Source of the DNA: Competibacteraceae bacterium UBA6584
GTDB taxonomy: Bacteria; Pseudomonadota; Gammaproteobacteria; Competibacterales; Competibacteraceae
DNA length: 24,454 bases
Assembly: GCA_002433805.1 (NCBI GenBank)
Contig: DJIW01000081.1
Span: forward strand, 1-24,454
Direction of reading: 5' to 3'
Shown here: in pieces, positions 1-7,387 of the stretch
Position numbering within the stretch: position 1 is the first letter of the stretch
Layout: each line of letters starts with the position of its first letter
Made by a program: the position numbers and the translations under genes
Notes under the pieces: generated by a model
Told to the model about the DNA's origin: nothing
Seen by the model: the letters and a program-made list of their open reading frames with translations, nothing else
The model's database searches: none

Positions 1-652
1 GCGTGCCCGGCGCGTGCTGGTGCTGGATATAATCGGTGGTGGAAAGATACAGCAGGTCCCAAAGTCCCGATTCCACCAGTCGCGCCCCGACGGCCAGCAC
101 GAATTCCGACAGCTCCGCCGAATACACCGACGGCAACGTCAGGCCGGCCCACTCCAGCACGCCTTCGATGCCATTGTCTTGCAGCGTCGCCCGATCGGCC
201 CGTTCCGCCGAAAGACAGACCGCGCGCCGGGAGGCCAGCGGCAAGCCGTGACCGAGCAGAGCACGCAATTTATCCTTGGCCGTCACCACCGCCACCCGGG
301 CCCCGGCCCGCGCGAAAGCCGCTAGAATCGTTTCGCAGCGCAGAAAGGCGGGGTCGTTCATCATGACTTCCGCACCGCTCGCCGGATCGAGAAAGTAGTT
401 GCCGCAAATGCCGTGGACCGCCGGGGTAACCCCGGTGACGATGCCGAGGTTGTTGGGGTTGGTGAAGCTGGGCACCACGCAGTCGGCGCGCAAATCGGCC
501 CCGCGCGCCAGCATCGCCTTCATGAACGGCATCACACCGGCGGCCACGGCCTGCTCGATATAGCTCGGTTCGCTGCCGTCGATGCAAACGACGGCGGTGG
601 GAGATCGCGGCCAGGCATACTCCCGACCGTTGACCCTCAGCGTTTCAGGCAC
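1..652 (-). CDS. phnA: Phosphonoacetate hydrolase PhnA (partial, 3' end off the window)
   Basis: The enzyme splits the C-P bond of phosphonoacetate into acetate and phosphate; it is a two-metal enzyme of the alkaline phosphatase superfamily. The minus strand opens with a GTG at 652, preceded by a GGAAGG-like ribosome site, and stays open for 217 codons to the window edge, about half the usual ~410 residues. Near the N-terminus is VVCIDGSEPSYIEQA with metal ligand Asp25, then PSFTNPNNLGIVTG with nucleophile Thr64, HGICGNYFLDP at 80-90, and STTDYIQHQHAPG at 204-216 with candidate ligands Asp207 and His211. This pattern is specific to phosphonoacetate hydrolases within the superfamily. It lies 37 bases after phnE and is probably the last known gene of the phnDCE operon. 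The C-terminal metal ligands cannot be checked here. Confidence 0.9.
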   Translation of the reverse strand, partial: MPETLRVNGREYAWPRSPTAVVCIDGSEPSYIEQAVAAGVMPFMKAMLARGADLRADCVVPSFTNPNNLGIVTGVTPAVHGICGNYFLDPASGAEVMMNDPAFLRCETILAAFARAGARVAVVTAKDKLRALLGHGLPLASRRAVCLSAERADRATLQDNGIEGVLEWAGLTLPSVYSAELSEFVLAVGARLVESGLWDLLYLSTTDYIQHQHAPGT

Positions 653-689
653 GATTCTACCTTCCCTTTGGTATGTCACTGTATTTCGA

Positions 690-1499
690 TCAGCCGCGAC
701 CGCCGATCAATCGGGCGCGGACGCGCGAAGATAACTGCTCGACCACGACGACCAGCGCGAAAATCATCAAAATGATGGTCGCCGCCTGATCGTAGCGAAA
801 CATCTCCATGGAAGTGGCGAGTTCCGCGCCGATGCCACCCGCGCCAACCAGGCCCAGCACGACCGACGAGCGCACCGCCTTTTCCAGGGCGAACAGACTG
901 GTGTTAATCAAGCTCGGCAGGGCCATGGGTAAGGTGGCGCAAGCGATAATGTCGAGCGGCCCCGCGCCGATGGCGGCCATCGCCTCCGGCGGGCCGGAAT
1001 CGACTTCCTCCATGGCCTCGGCGAAAAAGCGCCCGCAGAAGCCGATGGTGTCGACGATCAAAGTCAGCGCCCCGGCGAACGGCCCCAGGCCGACCGAGGC
1101 CACGAAAAACAGCGCCCACGCCAGATCCGGCACCGTGCGCATGAAGCTAATCACCGCCCGCACGGCCCCGCGCACTGACGGATGCGGGGTATGATTGCGC
1201 GAGGCCAACACCGCGAGCGGCACGCTGAACGCGATCCCGAGCACCGTTCCCACCACTGCCATCTGAAAAGTGACCAACACGGATTGCAGCATGGGCAACA
1301 AGCGATCCGTCGCGGGCGGCACCATCTCGGCCCCGATCCTAGCCATGTTGGGCAATCCGCCGATCAGTTCGGAGATCGAGATTCCCGCGCCGGCCAACGA
1401 CCACACAAAAAAGGCCAGAAACGCGGCGAACAGCACCGCCGAGAGCGGGCCGGGCGCGTCGAAGCGAGCGGGCGGCTTGGCGTGGGCAAACTCATTCAT
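690..1499 (-). CDS. phnE: Phosphonate ABC transporter permease PhnE
   Basis: Inner-membrane permease of the phosphonate importer, 269 residues, the normal length for one PhnE subunit. It has an N-terminal membrane segment near residues 18-40 and several later hydrophobic helices. The cytoplasmic EAA loop is clear (EAMAAIGAGPLDII), the site that docks with the ATPase. The start ATG at 1499 overlaps the end of phnC by eight bases, so the two are translationally coupled. It is followed by phnA, suggesting that this importer is devoted to phosphonoacetate or related phosphonates. The exact substrate range is inferred from context. Confidence 0.93.
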   Translation of the reverse strand: MNEFAHAKPPARFDAPGPLSAVLFAAFLAFFVWSLAGAGISISELIGGLPNMARIGAEMVPPATDRLLPMLQSVLVTFQMAVVGTVLGIAFSVPLAVLASRNHTPHPSVRGAVRAVISFMRTVPDLAWALFFVASVGLGPFAGALTLIVDTIGFCGRFFAEAMEEVDSGPPEAMAAIGAGPLDIIACATLPMALPSLINTSLFALEKAVRSSVVLGLVGAGGIGAELATSMEMFRYDQAATIILMIFALVVVVEQLSSRVRARLIGGRG

Positions 1500-2271
1500 A
1501 CAGGTTTCTCAAAGACCCGATGCTTTCGCCGGCGGTGAGCGCGTCGAGGTAAAGACGGCCCCTGCGCAGACCGAGCACCCGGTCGGCGTAACGCAGAGCG
1601 TGTTCGAGATGGTGCGACACGAAGATCAGGGTCAGGCCGCGCTCGCGCGTCAGCGCGGCGAAGGTTTCCATGACTTCCTCGCCCGCCTGCGGGTCGAGGC
1701 TGGCGACCGGCTCGTCGGCGAACAGGGTGCGCGGGCGCTGCATCAGGGCGCGGGCGATCGCCACCCGCTGCGATTGGCCGCCGGACAAGTGATCGGCGCG
1801 CCGCCCGGCCAGATCGGCCAGCCCAACTTGCTCCAGACAGCGCAAGGCGTACTCGCGATCTTCCCGGCGAGCGAGCGCCTGATGCCAGTGGCGAGGCCCG
1901 CGCCCGCGCGCCAAACCGCCGTGCAGCACGTTGGACAGCGCCGACAACCTCGGCACCAAATTATGCTTTTGAAACACGAAACCGACGCTGGAGCGCATCC
2001 GCCGCAGGTGATGGGCGCGCGATCCGGTCAGCCGTTCGCCGTGCAGATGAATATCGCCCGCGCTAGGTTCGATCAGGCGCAAGCAACAGCGCAACAGGGT
2101 GCTTTTGCCGGTGCCGTTGCCACCGATGATGGCGACGCTCTGGCCGGCCGGCACCGCAAACGAGACCTCCGACCAAACCGGCGCGGCGGCCCCATCAAAA
2201 CGCTTGGCCAGCTGGTCCACCCGCAAGGCGGGAGCCCTGGCCTCGCCGTTATCGTTCGTCGGTCCGGTCAT
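1492..2271 (-). CDS. phnC: Phosphonate ABC transporter ATP-binding protein PhnC
   Basis: The 259-residue ATPase energises phosphonate import. Walker A is GGNGTGKST (50-58), the signature motif is LSGGQSQR (162-169), Walker B is TLFADEP (182-188) and the switch histidine is His220 in FVSHH. All catalytic positions are intact. The ATG at 2271 lies four bases after the phnD stop, and its 3' end overlaps phnE, giving a tight phnD-phnC-phnE unit. PhnC-type domains are close relatives of other ABC ATPases; the assignment rests on the neighbouring PhnD and PhnE as well as the sequence. Confidence 0.92.
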   Translation of the reverse strand: MTGPTNDNGEARAPALRVDQLAKRFDGAAAPVWSEVSFAVPAGQSVAIIGGNGTGKSTLLRCCLRLIEPSAGDIHLHGERLTGSRAHHLRRMRSSVGFVFQKHNLVPRLSALSNVLHGGLARGRGPRHWHQALARREDREYALRCLEQVGLADLAGRRADHLSGGQSQRVAIARALMQRPRTLFADEPVASLDPQAGEEVMETFAALTRERGLTLIFVSHHLEHALRYADRVLGLRRGRLYLDALTAGESIGSLRNLYE

Positions 2272-2275
2272 AGGG

Positions 2276-3166
2276 TCACTCTCCGATGAACTCGGCGTAT
2301 TCGGGATAACCGGCCGTCTTGTACATCGCCCGCACCACGTGGTAATCCTTGTCGGCGATGTTGGTCAGAAAGCGCATTCCCTTGTAACGCTTGACATGGT
2401 CGGCCCCCATTAGAATCGCGACGATCAAAGCGTCGGACTGTTTGCCGATGGCTTCGCGCATGGTCTCGACGGTGTTGGCCGGGACATGGGCGCCGGCCAT
2501 CAGCAGATCGTTGGGCAGATCGGGGCTGCGGGCCAGAACGCGAAAGTCGTTGCGCCGCAAGCCACCGTCGGTTTCGGCCTCTTTTTCCAGCAGAGAATCG
2601 TAGTCGGAGCGGCCGATGCCGACGGCTTGCACATCGCCTCGCTTCAGCGCTTCCCAGACCACGCGAACATTGCTGTGGGTGATGGCTAAATCCTTGAGCG
2701 GATCGAGGCCCGCTTCGGCCAGCACATGCAAAGGCCCCAGATGGCGCGAGGTCGAGCCGACCGAACCCATGCCAATCTTTTTGCCTTTCAGCTCCTTGAG
2801 TGAATAATAAGGGCTATCGGCCTTGACGATGATCATCGAAAAATAATCGGGGCGATACAGGCCCACCACGACGTTGGCCTGGGCGCGCTTTTGCATGACC
2901 ACGTATTCGGCTGGACCGGTCAATACGAAGTCGACTTTCTTGAAGCGCAGCGCCTCCAAGGCGGCCGAACGGTTGGTCACCGGTAAAAAGTCAATCGAAT
3001 AGCCCGTCGCTTTTTCCAGCTCCGCCTTGAACGGGCCGAACTCCCGCTGCAATTCCTCCAGGCCGACCATGTCGGTGACGGCCAGCTTGACGGTTTCGGC
3101 CCAAGCGGCGACGCCGCACGCGAGAGCGCACCCCGCAAGCAGCGTGATGGCGAATCGGCTGAACAT
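2276..3166 (-). CDS. phnD: Phosphonate-binding periplasmic protein PhnD
   Basis: Periplasmic receptor that hands phosphonates to PhnCE. The reading frame is open further upstream, but the ATG at 3166 is chosen because it follows a GGGGG ribosome site and starts a signal peptide (MFSRFAITLLAGCALACGVAA, cleavage near AWA/ET). A lipobox-like LAGC is present, but the hydrophobic stretch before it is short. The mature protein starts ETVKLAVTDMVG and carries GSVGSTSRHLGP (134-145), which matches the oxyanion-binding loop of PhnD/PtxB-type receptors. Length is 296 residues, normal for the family. It is first in the operon and divergent from the GntR regulator. Confidence 0.93.
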   Translation of the reverse strand: MFSRFAITLLAGCALACGVAAWAETVKLAVTDMVGLEELQREFGPFKAELEKATGYSIDFLPVTNRSAALEALRFKKVDFVLTGPAEYVVMQKRAQANVVVGLYRPDYFSMIIVKADSPYYSLKELKGKKIGMGSVGSTSRHLGPLHVLAEAGLDPLKDLAITHSNVRVVWEALKRGDVQAVGIGRSDYDSLLEKEAETDGGLRRNDFRVLARSPDLPNDLLMAGAHVPANTVETMREAIGKQSDALIVAILMGADHVKRYKGMRFLTNIADKDYHVVRAMYKTAGYPEYAEFIGE

Positions 3167-3226
3167 GGGACCCCCTAATAGAATTTGAATTAACCGCCTA
3201 ATCAGTGTAAGCATGCAAGATTGCAG

Positions 3227-3238
3227 ATTGTTGACAAT
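3227..3238. promoter_or_regulatory. Candidate FCR-type GntR operator ATTGTTGACAAT
   Basis: An inverted repeat ATTGT-TG-ACAAT lies in the 179-base gap between phnD and the divergent GntR gene. Short TTGT...ACAA palindromes are typical binding sites for FCR/VanR-type GntR regulators, so this is a plausible autoregulatory and phn operator. It is the best palindrome I see in the gap besides a GCATGC at 3211-3216. No convincing -10/-35 pair could be assigned for either gene. Confidence 0.45.
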
Positions 3239-3345
3239 TTCGAGAATGCGCCAAACGCCTTCAAGGCGTCTTACAATTCGCCGATACTGGTGTCGGATCG
3301 TCGAACGAGGCAAGCGCGCTCGCGCAACCCTATCAGGAACATTTC

Positions 3346-4029
3346 ATGAGCTATTCGGATGCGCTCGTCGTGCTGAAACAACATTCCCTGCCCGATCTGG
3401 TCCAAGATGAATTGGAGCAGTTGATTCTCGACGGCAAACTCGCTCCCGGCGAACCGCTCCGAGAGATCGCGATCGCCTCCCTGCTAGGCGTTTCCCGCGG
3501 CCCGGTACGCGAGGCATTTCGCGCTTTGGAGGAAAAAGGGTTGCTGCGGATCGCAAAAAATTGCGGGGTGTCCGTGCGCGCGTTAAGCGCCGGTGAAGCC
3601 GACCAAATTTATGAAGTGCGCATCGTGCTCGAGGCCATGATTGGGCGCAAGGTGGCGGAAACGATCACCGAGACGGGGCTGGCGGAACTCAAGGCGATTT
3701 TAAAAGCGATGGTGACCGCCGCCAAGGATGACAATGTGCATCCCTACACCTACCTCAACTTGGCTTTTCACGACGCCCTCGCTCGCCTCAGCGGCAACGT
3801 GGCGCTCCATGAAAGCTACCGTCGCCTGGTCGCCCAACTGACCTTGTTTCGCCACAAGGCCTATCTGCATGATAGAACCAGCATGGCGCTGTCGTTGCGC
3901 GAGCATCAGGAGATAGTGAGCGCGATCGAAGCGCAAAAACCCAACCGCGCGTCCGATTTGCTGCGCTCGCACGCGCGGGACAGCCGAAAACGGCTCCATG
4001 CCGCGCTCGGACGGTCCGCCCGGCCGTGA
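3346..4029 (+). CDS. GntR-family (FCR) transcriptional regulator of phosphonate use
   Basis: This 227-residue protein has an N-terminal winged helix-turn-helix (about 13-75, with LLGVSRGPVREAFRALEEKGLL) and a C-terminal FCD ligand-binding domain. FCD metal/ligand positions are visible as NLAFHDAL, REHQEIV and RSHARDS. An AGGAA ribosome site precedes the ATG. It is transcribed away from phnDCEA across a gap holding a palindrome, the usual layout for a local regulator. GntR regulators are known beside phnA-type phosphonate operons in proteobacteria. The inducer and whether it represses or activates are not visible in sequence; phosphonoacetate is a reasonable guess. Confidence 0.85.
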   Translation: MSYSDALVVLKQHSLPDLVQDELEQLILDGKLAPGEPLREIAIASLLGVSRGPVREAFRALEEKGLLRIAKNCGVSVRALSAGEADQIYEVRIVLEAMIGRKVAETITETGLAELKAILKAMVTAAKDDNVHPYTYLNLAFHDALARLSGNVALHESYRRLVAQLTLFRHKAYLHDRTSMALSLREHQEIVSAIEAQKPNRASDLLRSHARDSRKRLHAALGRSARP

Positions 4030-4067
4030 AAGCGCCGATCTCGCGAGCCAAACCGACCCAAACCTCC

Positions 4068-4952
4068 ATGATCAAAAACATCACCCGGAAACTGTTCGCC
4101 GACAGCCCGCAAGAAACGCTCTATCACTACACCTCGTTTAAAGGTTTGCTCGGCATCGTGGAAAGCGGGGTGCTGTGGGCGAGCGATGTCCGCTACATGA
4201 ACGATTCGGCGGAAATGAAGCACAGCGCCGACCTGATCCGGGACGATGTCACCCGGCGCATGGCCGGCGGACATCCCAATCCGAAACTGCTCAATCAATT
4301 TCTGGAGTGGATATCCCACCGTATCACCAACGGCCACATGCTGTTTGGGGCATCGTTCCGCTCGAACGGCAACCTGTTGAGCCAGTGACGCAGTTACAGC
4401 TCGCTGGGCAAAGGCGTCAGCCTGGGTTTTAACCGGGACCACATCCTGCAATGCGCCGGGAATCAATCCTTTCAGGTCGGCAAATGCATTTATGCGCCCG
4501 CCGAACAAGCCGAACTCATCCGGCAAACCGTTGACGCCGTTGAAATGATCGCGCAGGAATACGGCGAAAATAACGACGGCAATCAAAGTCCAGCCACCCA
4601 TTCATACCAGGCTGTCTTCGAAAAAATCGAAAGCGAATTACTCTGTATCGCGGCGCTGCTGAAACATCCGTCTTTCCAAGAGGAGGAGGAATGGCGGATC
4701 GGATCGCCGGTCATTACCGATTACGTCCGCTCGCCGGTGCTGTTTCGAGAGGGCGCTTCCATGCTGGTGCCGTATTTTGAGTTCAAGCTGACGCTCGCCC
4801 CCCGCGAGCCGATCCCGTTGGAGCACATCTTTCTCGGCCCGACCCCCAATATCAGCCTGTCGATGAACTCGTTGGCTTTGTATCTGGCCAAACGGGGGAT
4901 CAAGCCCCGACAGGGCATCCGCTATTGCCAGATCCCTTATCGGCAGTGGTAG
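4068..4952 (+). pseudogene. DUF2971-family gene with an in-frame TGA at codon 107
   Basis: The first part encodes LYHYTSFKGLLGIVESGVLW (19-38) and FGASFRSNGNLLSQ (93-106), the hallmark N-terminus of DUF2971 proteins. Translation then meets TGA at 4386-4388. The frame continues without any shift through SYSSLGKGVSLGFNRDH and to a natural TAG at 4950-4952; the family pattern LLSQWRSYS expects Trp (TGG) at the TGA. One G-to-A change therefore explains the break, and the full product would be 294 residues. The start used is ATG 4068; a GTG at 4026 overlapping the regulator's stop is possible. DUF2971 has no established biochemical role, though members occur in defence-like and accessory settings. 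It could be a recent pseudogene, a base error, or readthrough. Confidence 0.75.
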
Positions 4953-4960
4953 CGCGCTGT

Positions 4961-5011
4961 CTCATCGCGTGATGAGCTCGCGGGTGCTCGGGCGTGACTG
5001 GCGCTCACGCC
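4961..5011. terminator. Two stem-loops between convergent genes
   Basis: CTCATC-gcgt-GATGAG (4961-4976) and GGCGTGA-ctggcgc-TCACGCC (4991-5011) are perfect inverted repeats at the meeting point of the DUF2971 gene and the HAD gene. The second contains the HAD stop codon. Neither has a following T-run on either strand, so intrinsic termination is only a possibility. Confidence 0.35.
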
Positions 5012-5595
5012 AAGTCGGGTTTGATCGCCCCGACGGCATAATCAGGAAGCGCGTAATCCGCCGGTTTCAGCCGGCTGAAACCGCGCTGGAACGCGCCGAG
5101 ATCGAAACGTCGCGCCGGAGCGGTCTGCCGCGCTTGCCAGCGGGGGCTCGCGCGGATCCGTCGATCCACCTCGGCCAGCACCTTGTCCGCCCAATCCGGA
5201 TCGTCCGGCGAAACTACCAGAACCGCGAACCCATGGCTTTCGCCTTCCATGGCGACGCCGGGTGAATCATCGACATGCAGATCGATACCGAAGGCGGGCG
5301 GAAATTTTGACGGTCCGCGCAGACCGACGGTCTGTTGGTGCCGTTCCAGGTTGACGACCCCCGCAATTGGAATGCCAAAGCTGGCAAACCACGCTTTCAG
5401 ATGCCGGGGCGGCCGGCAGGATGAGGTATAGATCCAAATCCGGCATTGCCGCCGCACCAGCGCGGCCATCAGCGCGCGCGTGCCGCGCCGGAGCCGTTCG
5501 GGATAGCGCCAGCGGAGCCAGCGGGGGACATGCAGCTCGGTGGGAACCGATAGACCACAAATCAAAGTATCGTCGATGTCAAAAGAAATGCGCAC
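5005..5595 (-). CDS. HAD-superfamily hydrolase-like protein, function unknown
   Basis: The 196-residue product has the HAD motifs in order: FDIDDT (5-10; nucleophile Asp6 and acid/base Asp8), a motif II Thr/Ser in IYTSS (55-59), a candidate motif III lysine near Lys97, and motif IV VDDSPG (108-113). The fold is thus a small phosphohydrolase without a large cap. The start is a GTG at 5595 with AGGGCGG upstream. It lies 36 bases after the Fic-fold gene on the same strand, so it may be the last gene of the pst transcript. In a phosphate operon a phosphatase is plausible, but no substrate can be assigned. The C-terminal ~60 residues are basic and show no motif I recognise. Confidence 0.75.
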   Translation of the reverse strand: MRISFDIDDTLICGLSVPTELHVPRWLRWRYPERLRRGTRALMAALVRRQCRIWIYTSSCRPPRHLKAWFASFGIPIAGVVNLERHQQTVGLRGPSKFPPAFGIDLHVDDSPGVAMEGESHGFAVLVVSPDDPDWADKVLAEVDRRIRASPRWQARQTAPARRFDLGAFQRGFSRLKPADYALPDYAVGAIKPDLA

Positions 5596-5631
5596 ACAGC
5601 CGCCCTGTCGTTGAATGTTTGGAGCAATTGC

Positions 5632-6321
5632 TTATTGTCTCACAGCCGCGGAGCCGCCCGCTTGCGGGCCGGCGGAAAGCAGGTAACCGAAATCGGCCTG
5701 CCGCTCCAGAAACTTGGCGAAACGCTTCTTGATGCCCGGCAGCCGGAACAAGCCCATCGGCCCCAACTTACTGGTATTGCGAATGACCGTCGATGGATCG
5801 AAATACGCCACGGCGTTTTCCGGGGTCAACACGAACGGCGGCTTGCCGGCGCGCAACAAAATGTAGCTTGCCAGCAGCGTGCCGGTGCGGTGGTTGCCTT
5901 CGATGAACAGCTGCGGTTTGCTGAGCGAGCGCACGTAAGCGCCGGCGGCCAACTTCCAAACGGAATCGCCCAAATGGCGGGCCCGCCACTCGACCAAATC
6001 CTCGATGCCACCGCCCGGTTCATCGTAAAAACGGGTTTCAGTCGCTTTGATATGCCGGCAAAATTCGGCGCGCTGCGTTTGATCCGGCCCGCACAACACG
6101 ATGTTGTTCAGTTCGAGCAAATACTTGTGCTTGCCCTTGGCGAAAATGTCGATGTCCCATTCGATCAGGACATCGACGAAGGTGTACCCCGCCAGCAGGT
6201 TTTCGACAACCGCGTCGCTCATCGGATCGTGCTGCCCGCTCAAGCGCGCGTTGAGCGATTCAAACTCTGCTTGGACCCGACGCAGCGAGGTTTCGATGGC
6301 CGGTAGATTCAGCAAAGCCAT
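5632..6321 (-). CDS. Fic/DOC-fold protein with a degenerate active-site motif
   Basis: The 229-residue protein carries QLFIEGNHRTGTL at 137-149, aligning with the Fic motif HPFxxGNxRTGR. Most of the loop is kept (Phe139, Glu141, Gly142, Asn143, Arg145, Gly147), but the catalytic His is Gln137 and the second Arg is Thr. Canonical Fic enzymes use that His to activate a target hydroxyl for AMP or phosphate transfer, so this one is either inactive in that reaction or uses another mechanism. The ATG at 6321 is two bases beyond the stop of the second pstS, indicating translational coupling with the pst operon. A longer open frame continues upstream antiparallel to nothing and inside pstS2; it is not used. 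Its role with phosphate uptake is unknown. Confidence 0.75.
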   Translation of the reverse strand: MALLNLPAIETSLRRVQAEFESLNARLSGQHDPMSDAVVENLLAGYTFVDVLIEWDIDIFAKGKHKYLLELNNIVLCGPDQTQRAEFCRHIKATETRFYDEPGGGIEDLVEWRARHLGDSVWKLAAGAYVRSLSKPQLFIEGNHRTGTLLASYILLRAGKPPFVLTPENAVAYFDPSTVIRNTSKLGPMGLFRLPGIKKRFAKFLERQADFGYLLSAGPQAGGSAAVRQ

Positions 6322-6323
6322 GC

Positions 6324-7373
6324 TCAGCGGACGCGCTCCACGGCCGCGCGAGCCAATGTCGCCACGCTGTCGGTTAAGGGGATGTAGCCTTCGGCCTCGC
6401 TGTGGCGCTGGCCCTCGGACAGCGCCCAACTCACGAACCCCTTGAGCGCGGCACTCTTGGCGGCGTCGGGATAATGGTCGTACAGCAGCAGCCAGGTGAG
6501 GCTGATCAGGGGATAAGCCTCCTCGCCGTCCGGATCGGGCAAAAACAGCCGCAGGTCGGCGGGCATCTGGCCGACGTTGGCGGCCAGCGTGGCCCGACCG
6601 CTTTCGAAGCTCGGCGCGACGTAGCGGCCGGCCTTGTTTTGCAGGTGGATCACCGGCAACCCGAGCCGCTTGGCGTAGCCGTGCTCGACATAACCGAACG
6701 AACCCCAGCTGCGCTTGATCCGTCCGGCCACGCCCTCGTTGCCGCGCGCGGTCATGGTGACGCTCGGCCAGCTGATCACGTTGCCGGTTCCGGGGCCTCT
6801 GCGCCACTCCTCGCTCGCCGCGCTCAGATGGTTGCTCATGGCGTAGGTGGTGCCGCTGCTATCCTGTCGGGCGACCAGGGTGATCACTTGTTTGGGCAGC
6901 TTGAGTTCGGGATTGAGTTCTTGAATGCGCGGGTCGTCCCAATGGCGGATCTTGCCGAGGAAAATATCGGTGTAGACCGCCCGGCTCAGCTTGAGCGGGC
7001 CCTCGACCCCCGGCAGGTTATAGGCGAGGGCCAGAATGCTGCCCGTGGTAGGCACCAAGACCGCGCCCGCCTTGGCTTGTCGGAGCTGCTGGTCGCTCAT
7101 CGCGGAATCACTGGCTCCAAAATCCACCGAGCGGGCCAGAAAACGCTGGATGCCCTCGCCGCTGCCGACCGCCTGATAGTCGATGTGAACAGCGGGATGT
7201 TCCTTGCCATAAAGCGCGATCCATTTCTGGTAGAGCGGCGCGGGGAACGTGGCGCCTGCCCCATGCAGCGCGACCGCGCCAGCGGCGGGTACGGCTGGAG
7301 TTTGCGCCAATGCCGCCGACATCAGACCGACGCCCCCGATGACGGCGGCCAGTAAAATGCGTCTGCGCATCAT
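6324..7373 (-). CDS. pstS: Second phosphate-binding protein PstS (PstS2)
   Basis: A periplasmic phosphate receptor of 349 residues. The ATG at 7373 starts a signal peptide (MMRRRILLAAVIGGVGLM, cleavage near ALAQ); a TTG at 7391 would overlap pstB. Phosphate-binding loops are present: GAGATFPAPLYQKW near the mature N-terminus, SDSAMSD, and QDSSGTTYAM. The protein is clearly related to, but divergent from, the first PstS of this operon. It lies 14 bases after pstB and is followed at once by the Fic-fold gene. A receptor placed after pstB, in addition to one before pstC, suggests two affinities or a sensing role; that is inference. Confidence 0.9.
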   Translation of the reverse strand: MMRRRILLAAVIGGVGLMSAALAQTPAVPAAGAVALHGAGATFPAPLYQKWIALYGKEHPAVHIDYQAVGSGEGIQRFLARSVDFGASDSAMSDQQLRQAKAGAVLVPTTGSILALAYNLPGVEGPLKLSRAVYTDIFLGKIRHWDDPRIQELNPELKLPKQVITLVARQDSSGTTYAMSNHLSAASEEWRRGPGTGNVISWPSVTMTARGNEGVAGRIKRSWGSFGYVEHGYAKRLGLPVIHLQNKAGRYVAPSFESGRATLAANVGQMPADLRLFLPDPDGEEAYPLISLTWLLLYDHYPDAAKSAALKGFVSWALSEGQRHSEAEGYIPLTDSVATLARAAVERVR

Positions 7374-7387
7374 GCCTGTGTCCCGCC

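Noticed and set aside
1270..2289. Long plus-strand open frame (339 codons) across the phnE/phnC genes
   Set aside because: It is antisense to two genes with complete ABC-transporter motifs and encodes a low-complexity, family-less product, as expected from GC-rich codon bias.
3167..3313. N-terminal extension of PhnD
   Set aside because: It would bury the signal peptide inside the protein; the ATG at 3166 has a ribosome site and starts the signal sequence.
4386..4388. TGA in the DUF2971 gene as a selenocysteine codon
   Set aside because: The family expects Trp, not Cys, at the position, and I see no convincing SECIS-like hairpin just downstream.
4380..4545. Frameshift in the DUF2971 gene
   Set aside because: Both halves are in the same frame (the distance between their starts is a multiple of three); only a stop codon separates them.
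6402..7355. Long plus-strand open frame opposite pstS2
   Set aside because: It is a mirror of pstS2, which has a signal peptide and all phosphate-binding loops; the plus-strand product shows no recognisable domain.
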